NCBI GenBank assembly: GCA_016508695.1
Contig: VNKQ01000008.1
Location: 1,612,001-1,676,000, forward strand
From: Hyphodiscus hymeniophilus
Lineage: Eukaryota > Ascomycota > Leotiomycetes > Helotiales > Hyphodiscaceae
Direction of reading: 5' to 3'
DNA: 64,000 nucleotides
How positions within the stretch are numbered: the first letter of the stretch is position 1; each line of letters opens with the position of its first letter. Of this stretch, positions 22,791 through 35,185 are shown piece after piece. The position numbers were made by a program, and so were the translations under genes. The notes beneath the pieces are model-generated. The model did not search any database and had not been told where the DNA came from. It saw only the letters and a list, made by a program, of their open reading frames with translations.

Positions 22791-24257
22791 ATGGCAACTC
22801 CACCACAATACGCGTCTCAACCGCCCACGGGCATGGCAAAGACCTCGGAGCCAAACCGTAACAAGAAGTACGACCCCAAGAAACCTCATATCACCGAAGA
22901 ACCCATCACCAAGGCCAACTGGTACAAACATGTCAACTGGTTGAATGTCACTCTCATTGTCGGAGTCCCCATCTACGGTCTCATTGCCGCCTACTGGACC
23001 CCTCTGCAGTGGAAGACCGCGGTCTGGGCTGTGGCATACTACTTCATGACTGGTCTGGGCATCACAGCTGGTAGCTTCCCCCTTTCACGGCCTGGTCAGA
23101 CGTCAGCTAATAGATTTGCAGGTTACCACCGACTTTGGGCACACACCTCATACTCTGCAACAACCCCCCTCAAGATCTTCCTCGCTGCCGTGGGAGGCGG
23201 TGCCGTGGAAGGCTCAATCCGATGGTGGTCCAGAGATCATCGAGCTCATCACCGATATACCGATACCGACAAAGACCCATACTCCGTCCGCAAGGGCCTC
23301 ATCTACTCGCATTTCGGATGGATGATCATGAAGCAGAACCCAAAGCGTATCGGTCGAACAGATATCTCCGATTTGAATGATGACCCCGTCGTTGTCTGGC
23401 AGCACAGAAACTACATCAAGACCGTCATCTTCATGGGGATGATCTTCCCCTGCCTCGTCACTGGCCTCGGATGGGGAGATTGGAAGGGAGGATTCATCTA
23501 CGCTGGTATTCTCCGAATCTTCTTCGTTCAACAGGCCACCTTCTGTGTCAACTCCTTGGCCCATTGGCTTGGTGACCAACCCTTCGATGACCGCAACTCT
23601 CCTCGTGATCACGTCGTCACCGCCCTCGTCACCCTCGGAGAAGGTTACCACAATTTCCACCACGAGTTCCCCTCTGATTACCGCAATGCTATCGAATGGC
23701 ATCAGTATGACCCAACAAAGTGGTCGATTTGGATCTGGAAGCAACTCGGACTCGCATACGACCTCAAGCAATTCAAGCAGAATGAGATCGAGAAGGGCCG
23801 TCTCCAACAATTGCAGAAGAAGCTCGACCAGAAGAGACAAACCCTCGACTGGGGTGTCCCTCTCGAACAGCTCCCCATCATCGACTGGGACGCCTATCAA
23901 ACCGAGGCCAAGAACGGCCGCGCTCTCGTCGCTGTTGCTGGTGTCGTTCACGATGTTACCGACTTCATCAAGGAACACCCTGGTGGAAAGGCCCTGATCA
24001 CTTCTGGTATTGGAAAGGATGCTACCGCCATCTTTAACGGTGGTGTCTACAATCACTCCAACGCCGCACACAACCTCCTCTCTACAATGCGTGTTGGTGT
24101 TCTCCGAGGCGGTTGCGAAGTCGAGATCTGGAAGCGAGCTCAACGCGAGAACAAGGATATCTCTTTCGTGAGCGATTCGGCCGGCAAGAAGATCATTCGT
24201 GCTGGTAGCCAGGTTACGCGGATAGCGGAGCCCGTTGCGTCGGCTGATGCCGCGTGA
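22791..24257 (+). CDS. OLE1: Stearoyl-CoA (acyl-CoA) delta-9 desaturase with C-terminal cytochrome b5
   Basis: An ER membrane di-iron enzyme that introduces the delta-9 double bond into palmitoyl- and stearoyl-CoA. Exons are 22791-23070 and 23122-24257, giving 471 residues. The intron 23071-23121 (51 nt, GTAGCT..GCAG) is a multiple of three and has no stop, so an unspliced frame reads through it; removing it restores AGYHRLWAH, the first His box. The boxes are HRLWAH (H96-H101), HRAHH (H133, H136, H137) and HNFHH (H270, H273, H274). The cytochrome b5 domain has its haem HPGG at H379 and the NHSNAAHNLL region at ~404-413. Hydrophobic pairs lie near residues 50-90 and 190-235. ATG 22791 is the first in-frame ATG, and a TATA box lies at 22484. 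Expression is probably lipid-responsive, as for other OLE1 genes. Confidence 0.96.
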   Translation: MATPPQYASQPPTGMAKTSEPNRNKKYDPKKPHITEEPITKANWYKHVNWLNVTLIVGVPIYGLIAAYWTPLQWKTAVWAVAYYFMTGLGITAGSFPLSRPGQTSANRFAGYHRLWAHTSYSATTPLKIFLAAVGGGAVEGSIRWWSRDHRAHHRYTDTDKDPYSVRKGLIYSHFGWMIMKQNPKRIGRTDISDLNDDPVVVWQHRNYIKTVIFMGMIFPCLVTGLGWGDWKGGFIYAGILRIFFVQQATFCVNSLAHWLGDQPFDDRNSPRDHVVTALVTLGEGYHNFHHEFPSDYRNAIEWHQYDPTKWSIWIWKQLGLAYDLKQFKQNEIEKGRLQQLQKKLDQKRQTLDWGVPLEQLPIIDWDAYQTEAKNGRALVAVAGVVHDVTDFIKEHPGGKALITSGIGKDATAIFNGGVYNHSNAAHNLLSTMRVGVLRGGCEVEIWKRAQRENKDISFVSDSAGKKIIRAGSQVTRIAEPVASADAA

Positions 24258-26545
24258 GCTTTTGTGTGAGGGTATATAATGAGCTGGTGGAAAAAATCGC
24301 ATGGTTGTTTCTGAGCGTGGGGTTGTTTTTAGAGGCGTTGGCTGGAGTCAATAGGCAGATGTACTATTCTGCTCTCGTTTCATCGTATCGGAGATACTCG
24401 ACCTCTTGCTTTTCTTGGGCGGATGGCTGGCATGACTTGTGGGTTGTGTGAGCTGGTGATACATAGTAAATGAACTACAGAATTCCCCCAAACCATGTTT
24501 CCGAATTGTGATGTCCAACCAGATATTTCTGCATCTCGCAACCTCATCTCGACTTTTTCTAACAGCTGATTCCTCGCACCACGAGCGATGCCCACCCAAC
24601 ATTAGGAGCCCAATCCCAACCGGGATCGTACTTCCAGGCATAACACCTCCACTTCACCACCAAGCAAAGCATTCACACGTGAACCCCCATCCATCTACAG
24701 ACTGCACCCTCTAAGCGCCTCCTCGCATTCACATTCTAAGTCCCAACTAAAATCCAAGGTCCTAAAATTCCAGGTCCTAACCCCGCAAATTTCGAGCCCG
24801 CTGATGTCCATATCGATCAAGCCTCACACTACTCACCGTGGACTTTTCACATGCCAACGATTTACCCTTACTAACCCAGCAGGCGCCAACCCACCGGCTG
24901 GTACCAACCTACCCCTTCCGTAATCCGTTGGGATTTGAGATCGAGTCACACACGCGCGTCTTCTTCTTCTTCTTCGTGCTAGAAGCTCTCGTCATTCGTA
25001 TTTCATGGTAGTGTGTGATGCGTAGTTTCAAAAAACCAAGGTCATGTCATTTCCTCATGTCCTCATTTCCTTGTTTCCCTGTCTCCATCACCGTAGTCTT
25101 CCGGATCTCTTTCTCTTTCTCTTTCTCTTTCTCCGCCTCCGTGCTCGGGTTCTGCTGGGACCGCATGGCGTTGCTCTTGCTCTTCTGGGAAGCTTCTGGG
25201 AACTTCTGGGGTGAGGATTTGCGATGTGTGTAAGTGAGTGGTATCGCGGTGGGCTTTTGGGCTTTTTGGAAAGATGAAGAGAAGGAGAGGAGAGAAGGTG
25301 GGTGTGCGTGTGAAACGAAAACGAAAAGGAATTTGGGAAGATATGGTTTTGGATGTGGATGTGTCGATAGGTTAAGCGATGTCGAGACGGATGTCTTTGG
25401 AAGCCATGGTATTGGATGTGTCGACAGGTTAGTCGCTGTCGCGACGGATGGCGCTGTCGATTGTTATTTTGGGAACTCAGAACGAACCGTCTCAACTCCG
25501 AGAGGGTTTCTTAACGTTTCTTAACGACAGAACGCCGCTCATCTCCGCGACAGGCGGTGCGGCAAGATTGTATGTGTGAGTGCGGCAGGGTGAAGAGGCT
25601 GTTGGGTTCGAACATTCCACCGAAAGGGATGTCTGGTTGTCTGTGGGAGGTTTTGAGTAAGCGTCTAGTCAAATGTATCGGTAGTCTGGCGAGGGGATAT
25701 GATTTTCCGAGGAGATCTGAAGAGGTGGGTTGGAAGGGGTTGATGTTAGGAGCCACGATGATGAGCAGGTATGTGATTGGGTTTATGTATCGAGGTTTGA
25801 ATTATAAGTCTGGACCAGGTTTGGATTTACAGAGCTTTTTCATCTCACAGGAGAAAGAGAAAGAAGAAATCGGGGTTCTCTTCTCTCGGTCTCCAGATCT
25901 TCTAGCCCATGATATCATAGCATAGTACAGGAATTTATAACAAAACCAGCAGCAATGACTTGATTCCAAAGTGGTTAGCCAAAGTGGTAAGCCAAAGTCG
26001 TTGAAGAAACGCAGAAGCATGAGACAGACGCACTTGCGAATAACGTAGTTCTCAACGGCAAATTGCTTTGTTCATGCCTCGAAAGTAACATTCTCTCTAC
26101 GAGCAGCAGCCCAATGACAGCACGAGTCAGAGCAGGCGAGGTAGGGAGGTATTCAATGCGGAAGTACAGAAAGAATGGCAATGATATATAGGAGATTGAG
26201 TGTACACACTTTCATGCTGTTCGCTTGAAACTTGGCTTTGGTGCTGTAGAAGCGAGATGGCAGAATGAGGAGCTGCTCTTATGTCGCTGGTCCCGAGACC
26301 TCCATAAATGATGGAGACCTAACGTGGTAAACCAAAAGCTAACGAGATTTCATTCGCTTGATTACATAGAGCGATCAGATCTCCCTCAAGTCTTAAATGG
26401 CAATGTCGAACCTTCGAGGAAGCTGTGCTTTCTATCCCTGGCCTGAACTGACTTAGTCCAAGACCGCAAGATCGAGTCTTCGAAGAAGCTGTGGTATTCT
26501 CTATTCCTGGCCTGACCTGACTCCGTCTATCTTTATGCTCAAGTA
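24258..26545. other. Gene-poor intergenic, 2.3 kb
   Basis: No convincing gene on either strand. It contains a ctttct-type run near 25106-25130 and two imperfect short duplications (25336-25450 and 26405-26527). Open frames here are short or low-complexity. Confidence 0.55.
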
Positions 26546-27289
26546 CTATAACTTTCCACTCGTCTCCGGGTCAATGCTGACTTTCCCATGCTCACATATG
26601 GCTAATACTGCGCCGTCTGTCTTCCTCTTCATGACTCCCTTGATACTGCATAGTCTCTTCCCAGCATGAACGACTTCGCTCTCGACGAGGATCTCCTCGC
26701 CTGCAGGTATGGGACGTAGGTAGGTTACGTTCAAGGTCCTGGAAACGCCTGCGAATGCCCACTGCGCAAAGGAACTCCATCAGCACGATAGCCTGTGTAA
26801 TCGCCCATCGCGGAAAGGTGTCTACGAGAGGCAGAGGGAAGCATACGTATCCAGGCTTGGCTATCGGCGCCAATGCACAGGTGGTACAGAAATCAAATAT
26901 TGTAGCTGTGCATCCTCCATGTAGGTTTCCTAGCCGATTGCATTGGGAGGGCTGGATGGTGAGCGAGAAGACGGCTGTGCCGGGGTTCGACGATGCAGAG
27001 ACGAGTTTGAGGTCGTCGCGAAAGAGAGAGCTACCCCAGCCCTAGAAGGTGTTAGATATGAAACTCAAGGCCGACAGATGGATCCGATGGGAGAATGACA
27101 GTCAAAAAATTTGACACGTTGAGGGTCTGAAAAAAGGGACTTATCTCCTACCTGATATGCTTCCTCTGACATCGAGCCATGAAAGAGAGCTTCTACGCGC
27201 TCCATGGCGGTCTCATCTCCAGTGGGAATACCAACAACTTTCTTACCCTCCGCTACCCCTGGTGTAGCGAATTCCGTTTTGGGTGCCAT
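26546..27289 (-). CDS. Hotdog-fold thioesterase family protein (PaaI/ACOT13-like)
   Basis: Three exons on the minus strand: 27289-27152, 27041-26847 and 26761-26546, giving 182 residues. Both introns (110 nt, GTAGGA..CTAG; 85 nt, GTATGC..GCAG) are phase 0. The 4HBT signature is clear in exon 2 as N85-L-H87-G-G ending in D96, the usual substrate-binding and catalytic region. Joining exons 2 and 3 gives PGYWAFAGVSRTLNVTYLRP, the expected central strand. The family hydrolyses acyl-CoA thioesters; chain length and location cannot be told, and no obvious targeting signal is seen. It is transcribed divergently from SMC2 with 254 bases between the start codons. Confidence 0.85.
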
Positions 27290-27543
27290 TTTCTATCCCG
27301 GTCTAAGATCGCAATGAAAGATGAAGGAATCCTAACGCCATCATGAAATCTGGGGATCGATGTCTGAGCCGAGAGGAAGATTACGCCGAGGTTGCTGATT
27401 ATGCATAAGTGTCTTATATCTGAGGCTGCAAGAAATGATGCCTGAAGCCTCGTCCCAAGCGCGTGTTTGTTGACTTCGCGTTTTCGGATTCAAACAAAAG
27501 ACTTCTTCGACACCTAACATCACAACGACTCTAGGGCGTCAAA
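27290..27543. promoter_or_regulatory. Divergent promoter between thioesterase and SMC2
   Basis: A 254-bp spacer between two divergent ATGs, so both promoters must fit here or overlap the genes. No TATA box is evident. Confidence 0.6.
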
Positions 27544-30500
27544 ATGAGGGTCGTGGAAGTGATTATAGACGTAAGGATTCTCGCCTAACCTCTCGAATTC
27601 ATATTAATGCTGTGCGCAGGGTTTTAAATCGTACGCTGTCCGAACAGTGATTTCGGGATGGTAAACAATGGCAACGGATCGCATTCAGAGACTAGCTGAT
27701 CATTGATAGGGACGAGAGTTTTAATTCTATCACTGGGCTCAACGGGAGTGGAAAGAGTAATATTCTGGACTCAATATGTTTTGTTCTAGGCATTACAAAC
27801 ATGAGCACTGTCCGCGCACAGAATCTCCAGGTACGTATCCTCGCACCCGCGAGGGAGATTGTTCTAATATTGCAATGTTAGGATCTCATCTATAAGCGTG
27901 GACAAGCTGGAGTAACGAAGGCGAGCGTCACAATCGTCTTCGACAACCGCGATAAGAAGAAGTCCCCAATTGGATTCGAAGAATATGCGCAAATCAGCGT
28001 CACCCGACAGATCGTCCTCGGGGGCACGAGTAAGTACCTGATCAATGGTCACCGCGCACAGCAGCAAACTGTGCAAAACCTCTTCCAGTCCGTCCAACTC
28101 AACATTAACAATCCCAATTTTCTCATCATGCAAGGACGAATCACAAAAGTGTTGAACATGAAACCCGTTGAGATGCTGGCAATGATTGAGGAAGCGGCTG
28201 GTACGCGAATGTTTGAGGATCGAAGGGACAAGGCGTTCAAGACAATGGCGAAGAAAGAGATGAAGGTCGAGGAGATTACGGAGCTGCTCAAGGATGAGAT
28301 TGAGCCCAAGCTGGAAAAGTTGAGGATGGAGAAGAGGGCGTTCCTGGATTTTCAACAAACGCAGAACGACCTTGAACGATTGACGAGGGTGGTCGTGGCA
28401 CATGATTATGTCAAGTGCCAAGATAAGCTCAAACAGTCGGCCGACGATCTGGACAAGAAGGAACAGCGAGCGAAGGACTTGGAAGAGAACGCTGCGAGGT
28501 TAAAGACCGAGATTGAGAATCTCGCGGAAGATGTCAAGACGGTCAAAGCACAAAGGGACAAGGAGATGCGGAAAGGAGGTAAGGCTAAAGCGTTGGAGGA
28601 CGAAGTCAAGAAGCACTCCAATGAGTTGGTCCGACTATCCACCGTTATGGACCTCAAGAACTCGAGTATGGCCGAGGAAAAGGAGCGGAAATCCACCATC
28701 CAGAAAACGGTTTCCGAGCTCGAGACTTTATTGAAACAAAAGACAAAGATATACGAGAAGCTCCAGGCACAATATGACAAAGTCAAGGAAGACTTGGAGA
28801 AGCAAAGCGAAGAAGCAGAGACGAAGGAAGAGCTTCTACAGACACTGCAGACTGGTGTGGCTTCCAAGGAGGGCCAGGAAAGTGGATACCAAGGTCAGCT
28901 TCAGGAAGCACGGAACCGAGCAAGTGCTGCATCAACCGAACAGGAGCAAGCTAAGCTCAAGACGACCCATCTTGAAAAACGCATCAAGGAAGAGGAGCCA
29001 CGAGCAAAGAAGGCCAAAGAGCAAAATGCTGGATTACTCGGCGACCTCGAGGGTCTTCGATCACAAGCCCAGAAGCTTGAAAAAGAGCTCGGCAAGCTTG
29101 GATTCGAGTCCGGAAAGGAGGATGACATGTATAAGCAAGAATCAACACTTCAGCAAACGATACGGAGACTTCGGGAGCAATCCGACGGCATGAAACGAAA
29201 GGTTGCCAATATTGATTTCAACTACGCTGATCCTTCGCCCAATTTCGATCGATCTAAGGTTAAGGGATTGGTGGCTCAACTGTTTACTCTTAACAAGGAT
29301 CACACCGATGCTGGAACAGCACTGGAGATATGTGCTGGTGGTCGCTTATATAACGTCGTCGTCGATACCGAAGTGACTGGCACGCAGCTGCTCGAGAAGG
29401 GGAAGCTTCGAAAGCGAGTCACCATCATTCCTTTGAACAAAATATCAGCCTTTCGAGCATCAGCAGAAAAGATCGGTGCTGCACAAAAGATTGCTCCTGG
29501 CAAGGTCGATTTGGCACTATCGTTACTCGGTTATGAACATGAAGTTTCTGCTGCCATGGATTATGTCTTTGGCAACACTCTCATATGCGCAGATGCTGCA
29601 ACTGCCAAGCGTGTGACCTTTGACCCTGCTGTTCGGATGAAGAGCATTACTTTGGAAGGAGATTCATACGATCCATCTGGTACTCTGTCCGGTGGCAGTT
29701 CGCCAAACTCAAGTGGCGTTCTGGTCACTCTTCAGAAACTCAACGAGCTGAACAAGGAACTAGGCATGCAGGAGAGGGCGTTGGCAGATCTACAAGCGAC
29801 TATGGCCCGAGAGAAGAAGAAGCTTGACCAAGCGAAGAAGATCAAGCAGGAGCTTGATCTCAAGTCTCATGAAATCAAGTTGACCGAAGAGCAAATCGGA
29901 GGCAACTCGTCTTCATCAATCATCCAGGAGGTGGAGAACATGAAGGCATCGATCGTGCAGCTGAAGTCTGACATCGCCGAAGCTAAAAAGCGACAAGATG
30001 AAGCGAAAAAAGACATCAAGCGTATCGAGACGGATATGAAAGATTTCGACAGCAACAAGGACGGGAAGCTTGTCGAACTTCAATCTTCGCTTGATGCTTT
30101 GAGAAAAGCACTGACGAAGAATTCGGCATCAGTGAAGACTGTTCAGAAGGAACTTCAAGGTGCTCGGTTGGACCAAGAGCAAGTGGGAGGTGATCTTGGA
30201 ACTGCTCAAGAGCAACTCCAAGAAGTTGAGCAGACATTGAAGGCCCAAGCTGAGGAGATTGCTACCTTAGTCTCAGAGCAGAGTCAACTGAAGGTGGGTA
30301 ACCAGGATCACACTGTACATCCATAACTGACAACGGCTAGGACACACATGACATAGCACAGGCGCACCTTGATGATGAGAGAGCCAAGTTGACCGGCTTT
30401 GACGACGAGCTTCGATCTCTTGAGGAAGCATCCCGATCCAAAGCGTCTCGGATTACCGAAGAAGGCCTCGAAATGCAGAAGCTCGGCCATCAAATAGAGA

Positions 30501-31327
30501 AGTTCCACAAAGAGCAAGAAGGAGCTGTACAGACCGTGGCCAAGATGGAGAAAGACCACGAATGGATTGCTGATGAGAAAGACAACTTCGGACGAACAGG
30601 CACACCCTACGATTTCAAAGGCCAGAACATCGCTGAATGTAAATCCTCGCTGAAGACCCTCACCGAACGCTTCCAGGGAATGAAGAAAAAGATCAACCCC
30701 AAGGTTATGAACATGATCGACAGTGTAGAGAAGAAGGAAGTGGCACTGAAGAACATGATGAAGACCGTGATTCGTGATAAGAAGAAGATCGAGGAGACCA
30801 TCGTCAGCTTAGATGAATACAAGAAAAAGGCTTTACAAGAGACGTGGCAGAAAGTCAATGGGGATTTCGGACAAATCTTCGAGGAGCTGCTGCCTGGCAG
30901 TTTTGCAAAGTTGGACCCGCCAGAGAACAAGACCATCAATGAGGGTCTCGAGGTCAAGGTCTGTCTTGGGAAGGTGTGGAAACAGTCGCTTACTGAATTG
31001 AGTGGTGGTCAAAGGTAATCCAAATCATCCCTCTTCATAGTCAATTGCTGACAGATAAATAGGTCATTGGTGGCATTGTCACTGATCATGGCTCTCCTCC
31101 AGTTTAAGCCAGCGCCCATGTATATCCTGGACGAAGTCGACGCGGCTCTCGATCTCTCACATACGCAAAACATCGGTCGATTGATCAAGACCCGCTTCAA
31201 GGGCAGTCAATTCATTGTCGTGTCGTTGAAGGACGGTATGTTCGTGAACGCCAACCGGATTTTCCGGACGAGGTTCAGCGAGGGTACGAGTGTGGTTCAG
31301 GCTTTGACTGCTGCGGACTTCAAGTAG
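27544..31327 (+). CDS. SMC2: Condensin core ATPase subunit SMC2
   Basis: Smc2 pairs with Smc4 in condensin to compact mitotic chromosomes. Six exons: 27544-27570, 27620-27660, 27710-27830, 27882-30293, 30341-31014 and 31063-31327, giving 1179 residues, the usual family length. The start VEVIIDGFKSYA and Walker A GLNGSGKS (32-39) are typical, and LIYKRGQAGVTKASV is near-diagnostic for Smc2. Coiled coils flank a hinge at about 523-680 (VKGLVAQLF..GGRLYNVVVD). The ABC signature LSGGQR is at 1087-1092, with its Arg codon split by the last intron. Walker B YILDE is at 1112-1116. The exon 5 acceptor could be 30340 or 30361; both keep frame, and I chose 30340 because a CTGAC branch-like motif lies ~10 bases before it. 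All ATPase motifs are intact. Confidence 0.97.
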
Positions 31328-33765
31328 GGCATGGATCTGGTCGTGTAGAGTAGCATCTGGAGGTTAGGAACGGCGTTGAGGGGATCTTGGTTTTGTAAAT
31401 ATGGGCGGGTTAATGACTGTATGAACGCTGTTACGTTTGATATATGAATCGTTCTTCTAAACGCTAACGTGAATTCCCATCTAACAGTAATGAGTTCGCT
31501 GTCCTGGAATTGAGTTACGTGAGGCTATTGCCAACCTCGAATACCTTCTAAATCTTCTTGAGGCTTGCCGTAGCGAACACGGGTCCGCTAATTTTTGGCT
31601 GCGCGGTACCAAGTCTGCGAGGATTTTCAATTAAAGACTGTTTCGTTGCTTCGCTACTCTGAGATCCGAGTCTATTTATCCCTCCTGCCTTGCCCTTGAT
31701 AGGAACTATCGAAAGAAGTAGACATTTTGCGTCGGCGCCTATATTTTGTGTCTTTTTGGGATGTACTGTACCGTAGTATTTCACAGCATTACGTTCTCAG
31801 AGTTAGCTTTCTAACACTGCGCCTCACTTACCTGGACAGTCTGGTACTGCTACTTTCCTTGAAGAAAAGCATTTTTGACTGTATAAGGCCTCTTCCACAA
31901 TCATGGTCCGTCAGCCACTGGAACATCTGCAGGATCTTGCACGAGGTGAATAGTTGAGGTTCACCGTTTCCATGACTCGCGATGCACCACTGCCTCGGGC
32001 AGAATCATCAACCAGCCCAGCCCCTTTCCATCTCAAGCCTTTCGCACCGAGGGAAATCTACCCCTCCGACATACAGAAGCACAGAGGCTTCCTTTGGTCT
32101 AGAAGCATCACAGGGCCAGTCCGCATCAGGCGCGGTCGCATTGGCGGCGCATCCGAGGGGGTTCGCCACCAAGCTCGATGCTCAGGGGAGATGGAGCAAA
32201 TCTCCGAGATTCACCTTTTTTAGATAGGGTGCACTTTCAGCTGTCAATGTCAGTTACCCAGGTAGGGTGTTTTTATGATGAGGCGACTGCAGATGAGATC
32301 ATGGTGCGAAGATGATGAGACGACTTCGGATTGTACGAGGAATGAATGGATGAATGATGAGTGAGCGCCGTTTCGGATTACTTTTGCGCCTCGGAGGGTC
32401 GGAGGATGAGAGATTCCCGGTTTCTCGTACGGGAAGCACGGTAATTGTCGTTACACGCGTCTTGTCTGACTGCTCGTCTCACTCTGCAATATAATACGGT
32501 TCGTGTCATTCACCCAATTCGTGTGGAGGGCGACTCGGGCGAGTATGCGGTATGCGCCGAGGATTGAGATCCAAACGATACTCCGTAGACCGCCTTTCCT
32601 GTTGTAGGGCCTTGCTCATCGGGGCTTGACTGCGCCACTTTGGTTCTTTTGTGCTTGTGTGTCGGATGTTGGATAGGCCTGGGGGGACGCGTATTCGGGA
32701 CATGTTCATTGCCGCGAGTGTATTGACGAGCTGAGAGCCCCATGTGGAGGCTGACGGTTAGGAGATGGTACTGGGGATCGTATTGGGCTGGCAGATGGTA
32801 AATGGTGAATGGTAAATGTCGATAATGGGCTGGTGGTGAGTGCGGAGTGGGGAGTTGTAAAAGAGAAGATAACTGGAGGAGAAGCGGAGTGTGGACCCTG
32901 GACCCCTATTTCTGCAGGTGGGTGAGTGTGGTCTTATGATCAATGATCAACAATGCACCAGCTACATCGATCGAGAAGTTAAACATCGAGCAAGAAGCCC
33001 ATTGTAAGGCTAATAGAAGGTGCAGCAGCAAGGACTACTTGCAGAGACCGATGGTGGTGGTGGTGTTGAGAAGGATAATAACGATGATAATAATAGGAAT
33101 ACAATAATAAATAAGCATAGCAGCGGGTTGGACGTAATACCCTGCTGCTCAAACAAGCTAGAAGTACCTTACTTGCTATTGCTTGACTCCTTGGATAGGT
33201 CCGTCTAAAGGCATGGAGGCAAATAGGTTGGTAGTTCTTTACAGTCCAGAACGTTGGTAGCTTTGGCCAAGACACCTGCAGAGTGTCAATCTCCACGTCT
33301 TCTCCACGTCTCCTCTCCGTCTCTCTCCTGTCGCCACATACATACATACCTACGCTCATTTTCCTGTTTCTGAAGAAGAAAACCTGCAGTGCAAATTACT
33401 CGTCTCGGCCAACGGACAGGACAAAACACAAGAAAGTACATCCGGCTAGCGTTGCAAGAACTTGGCTGTAAATCCCCATCTTCACTCGCCCTCAACTCGC
33501 CTCGCCTTTTGACTGCTTCCCGCTACACTACAACACCACCACAACTTTTTCCAAGAACCCACACCCGTCACGCGTGTGCCCTTTTCTCTCCTTACTTTCT
33601 TATCATTCTCTTCGCACACTCCTTTGCTTCTTGACTTCATGTACATCATTTGGTAAAGAGCCTCTCTACCGACTCCCTTGATTCGCGATCCACAATAGGA
33701 GACTAATTGGGAACAGCAGATAGACGGCACTTTTCGTGCTCTTGTTTCTTGTCTTCATTTCCACA
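31328..33765. other. Intergenic, 2.4 kb
   Basis: No gene is supported. The last ~500 bases before 33766 are CT-rich, as expected for a promoter and leader. Confidence 0.55.
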
Positions 33766-35185
33766 ATGGCTGCCCTGATAGGCCAATACCGTGAGCTGGC
33801 CGAAGAACAATTCTACATCTACCGTACGCAATTGCTCGACCAGATCCCCGAAATCTCAACCACGACCTACGTGCTCACCATCCTCGCCATCTGCATACCT
33901 CCTATCATCCTCCTCGTCTTCTACGAACGCGAACAAGCTCGCCTGAGAGCTGAGCAACCGAAGGGATGCAGGAAGTTGGGCATGAAGATTGAGAGCAACC
34001 TCCTGAATGAATTCGACAAGAAGTTCTCCGAGGGACGGCCACCGAGCACAGAGGAGACATCAGCAGAATGGTGGCGGTTGAAGAGCATGTGGATATACCC
34101 GGTGAAGAGCTGTCGAGGTGTTGAACTGAATAGGGGTACTGTCATTGCTAGCGGCATGGAGTATGACCGTCAGTTCACATTTGCACAGTTGAAGAGCCCT
34201 TCTTCCGCTCCCCAGACTGCGTCAGACAAAGCAAAGCCAGCTCACAAGTGGGAGTTCATCACACAGCGTCAGTTCCCGTTGTTAGCGAAGGTTAGGACTG
34301 AGATGTGGATGCCTGATCAGAGTGTTGATACCTACGCGGCACATGCTGAGGATGTCGAGAGTGGTGGAGTTATCGTTTTGAGCTTCCCATACCAACAGCC
34401 AGGCTGGAGAGGAACGGTTGCCAAATGGGGTGCTGCTGTCAAAGGCACGGTTCCAGAGAAGCATTTCCGTGTTCCTTTCGACCCTTCTCCAATTCAGATT
34501 GAGAAAGCCGGTTATTCGTACGAGGAGATGACAATTTGGAAGGAGAAGGTTACTGCGCTGAACTTGGAGATTGAGATTCCAGAAGAACTCCGATATTACT
34601 TGGGCATCAGCAACAAGTTAGGCCTCTTCCGGATCGACAATTCTAGGTTACGAGAGGTTCACAGAAATGCGCCTACAAAGCAGGAGCTTGGTTATCAGCC
34701 GGTGACTGGTTTCCAAGATGCCGTATGTGTTGATCCTTCCTTTTCATGCAACCGTGCTAACTGAACAGTATCCCCTACATCTCGTAAACCTCGCCTCGAT
34801 CCGCGACGTCGAAGCCAAAATGCCCAAAAACAAAACCACTCCCCGCCTCTCCGCCGCCCGTTTCCGCGCAAACTTAATCATCACTGGCCCAGAAGCCTAC
34901 AGTGAAGATACTTGGCGCCGCATCAAGATTGGCTTCTACGAATATGACGTCTCGTGCCGGACCGCGCGTTGCAAGATGCCGAACGTGGATCAAAACACAG
35001 GAGACCGCCACCCTTCCGAGCCTGATAGGACGTTGCGCAGCTTTAGAGCGGTGGATGAGGGTGCCGGACCGCTGACAGGGTGCTTGGGAATGCAACTTGT
35101 ACCTTGCAGTAAGGAAAGCGCTTTGAGAGTTGGAGACGAAGTTACGGTACTGGAGATGGGCGAGCATGTTTATATTCCCCAATGA
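33766..35185 (+). CDS. mARC-like molybdenum-cofactor (MOSC) protein with N-terminal anchor
   Basis: Exons are 33766-34722 and 34769-35185 (intron 34723-34768, GTATGT..ACAG, phase 0), giving 457 residues. A hydrophobic segment at about 33-53 suggests a membrane anchor, as in mitochondrial amidoxime-reducing component. The MOSC N-terminal beta-barrel starts at LKSMWIYPVKSCRGVEL and the MOSC domain covers the C-terminal half (NLASIRDVEA..RFRANLIITG). C387 in TARCKMPNVDQNTG is at the position of the Mo-ligand cysteine of mARC. The family reduces N-hydroxylated compounds with cytochrome b5 and its reductase. Function here is inferred from domains; the anchor could equally be ER or outer mitochondrial membrane. 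ATG 33766 is the first in-frame ATG. Confidence 0.87.

Noticed and set aside
23214..24302. 362-codon open frame antisense to OLE1
   Set aside because: No recognisable domain. It mirrors a strongly codon-biased desaturase gene whose His boxes are certain.
25088..25495. 135-codon antisense frame rich in His, Ser and Arg
   Set aside because: It arises from a pyrimidine repeat and a local duplication.
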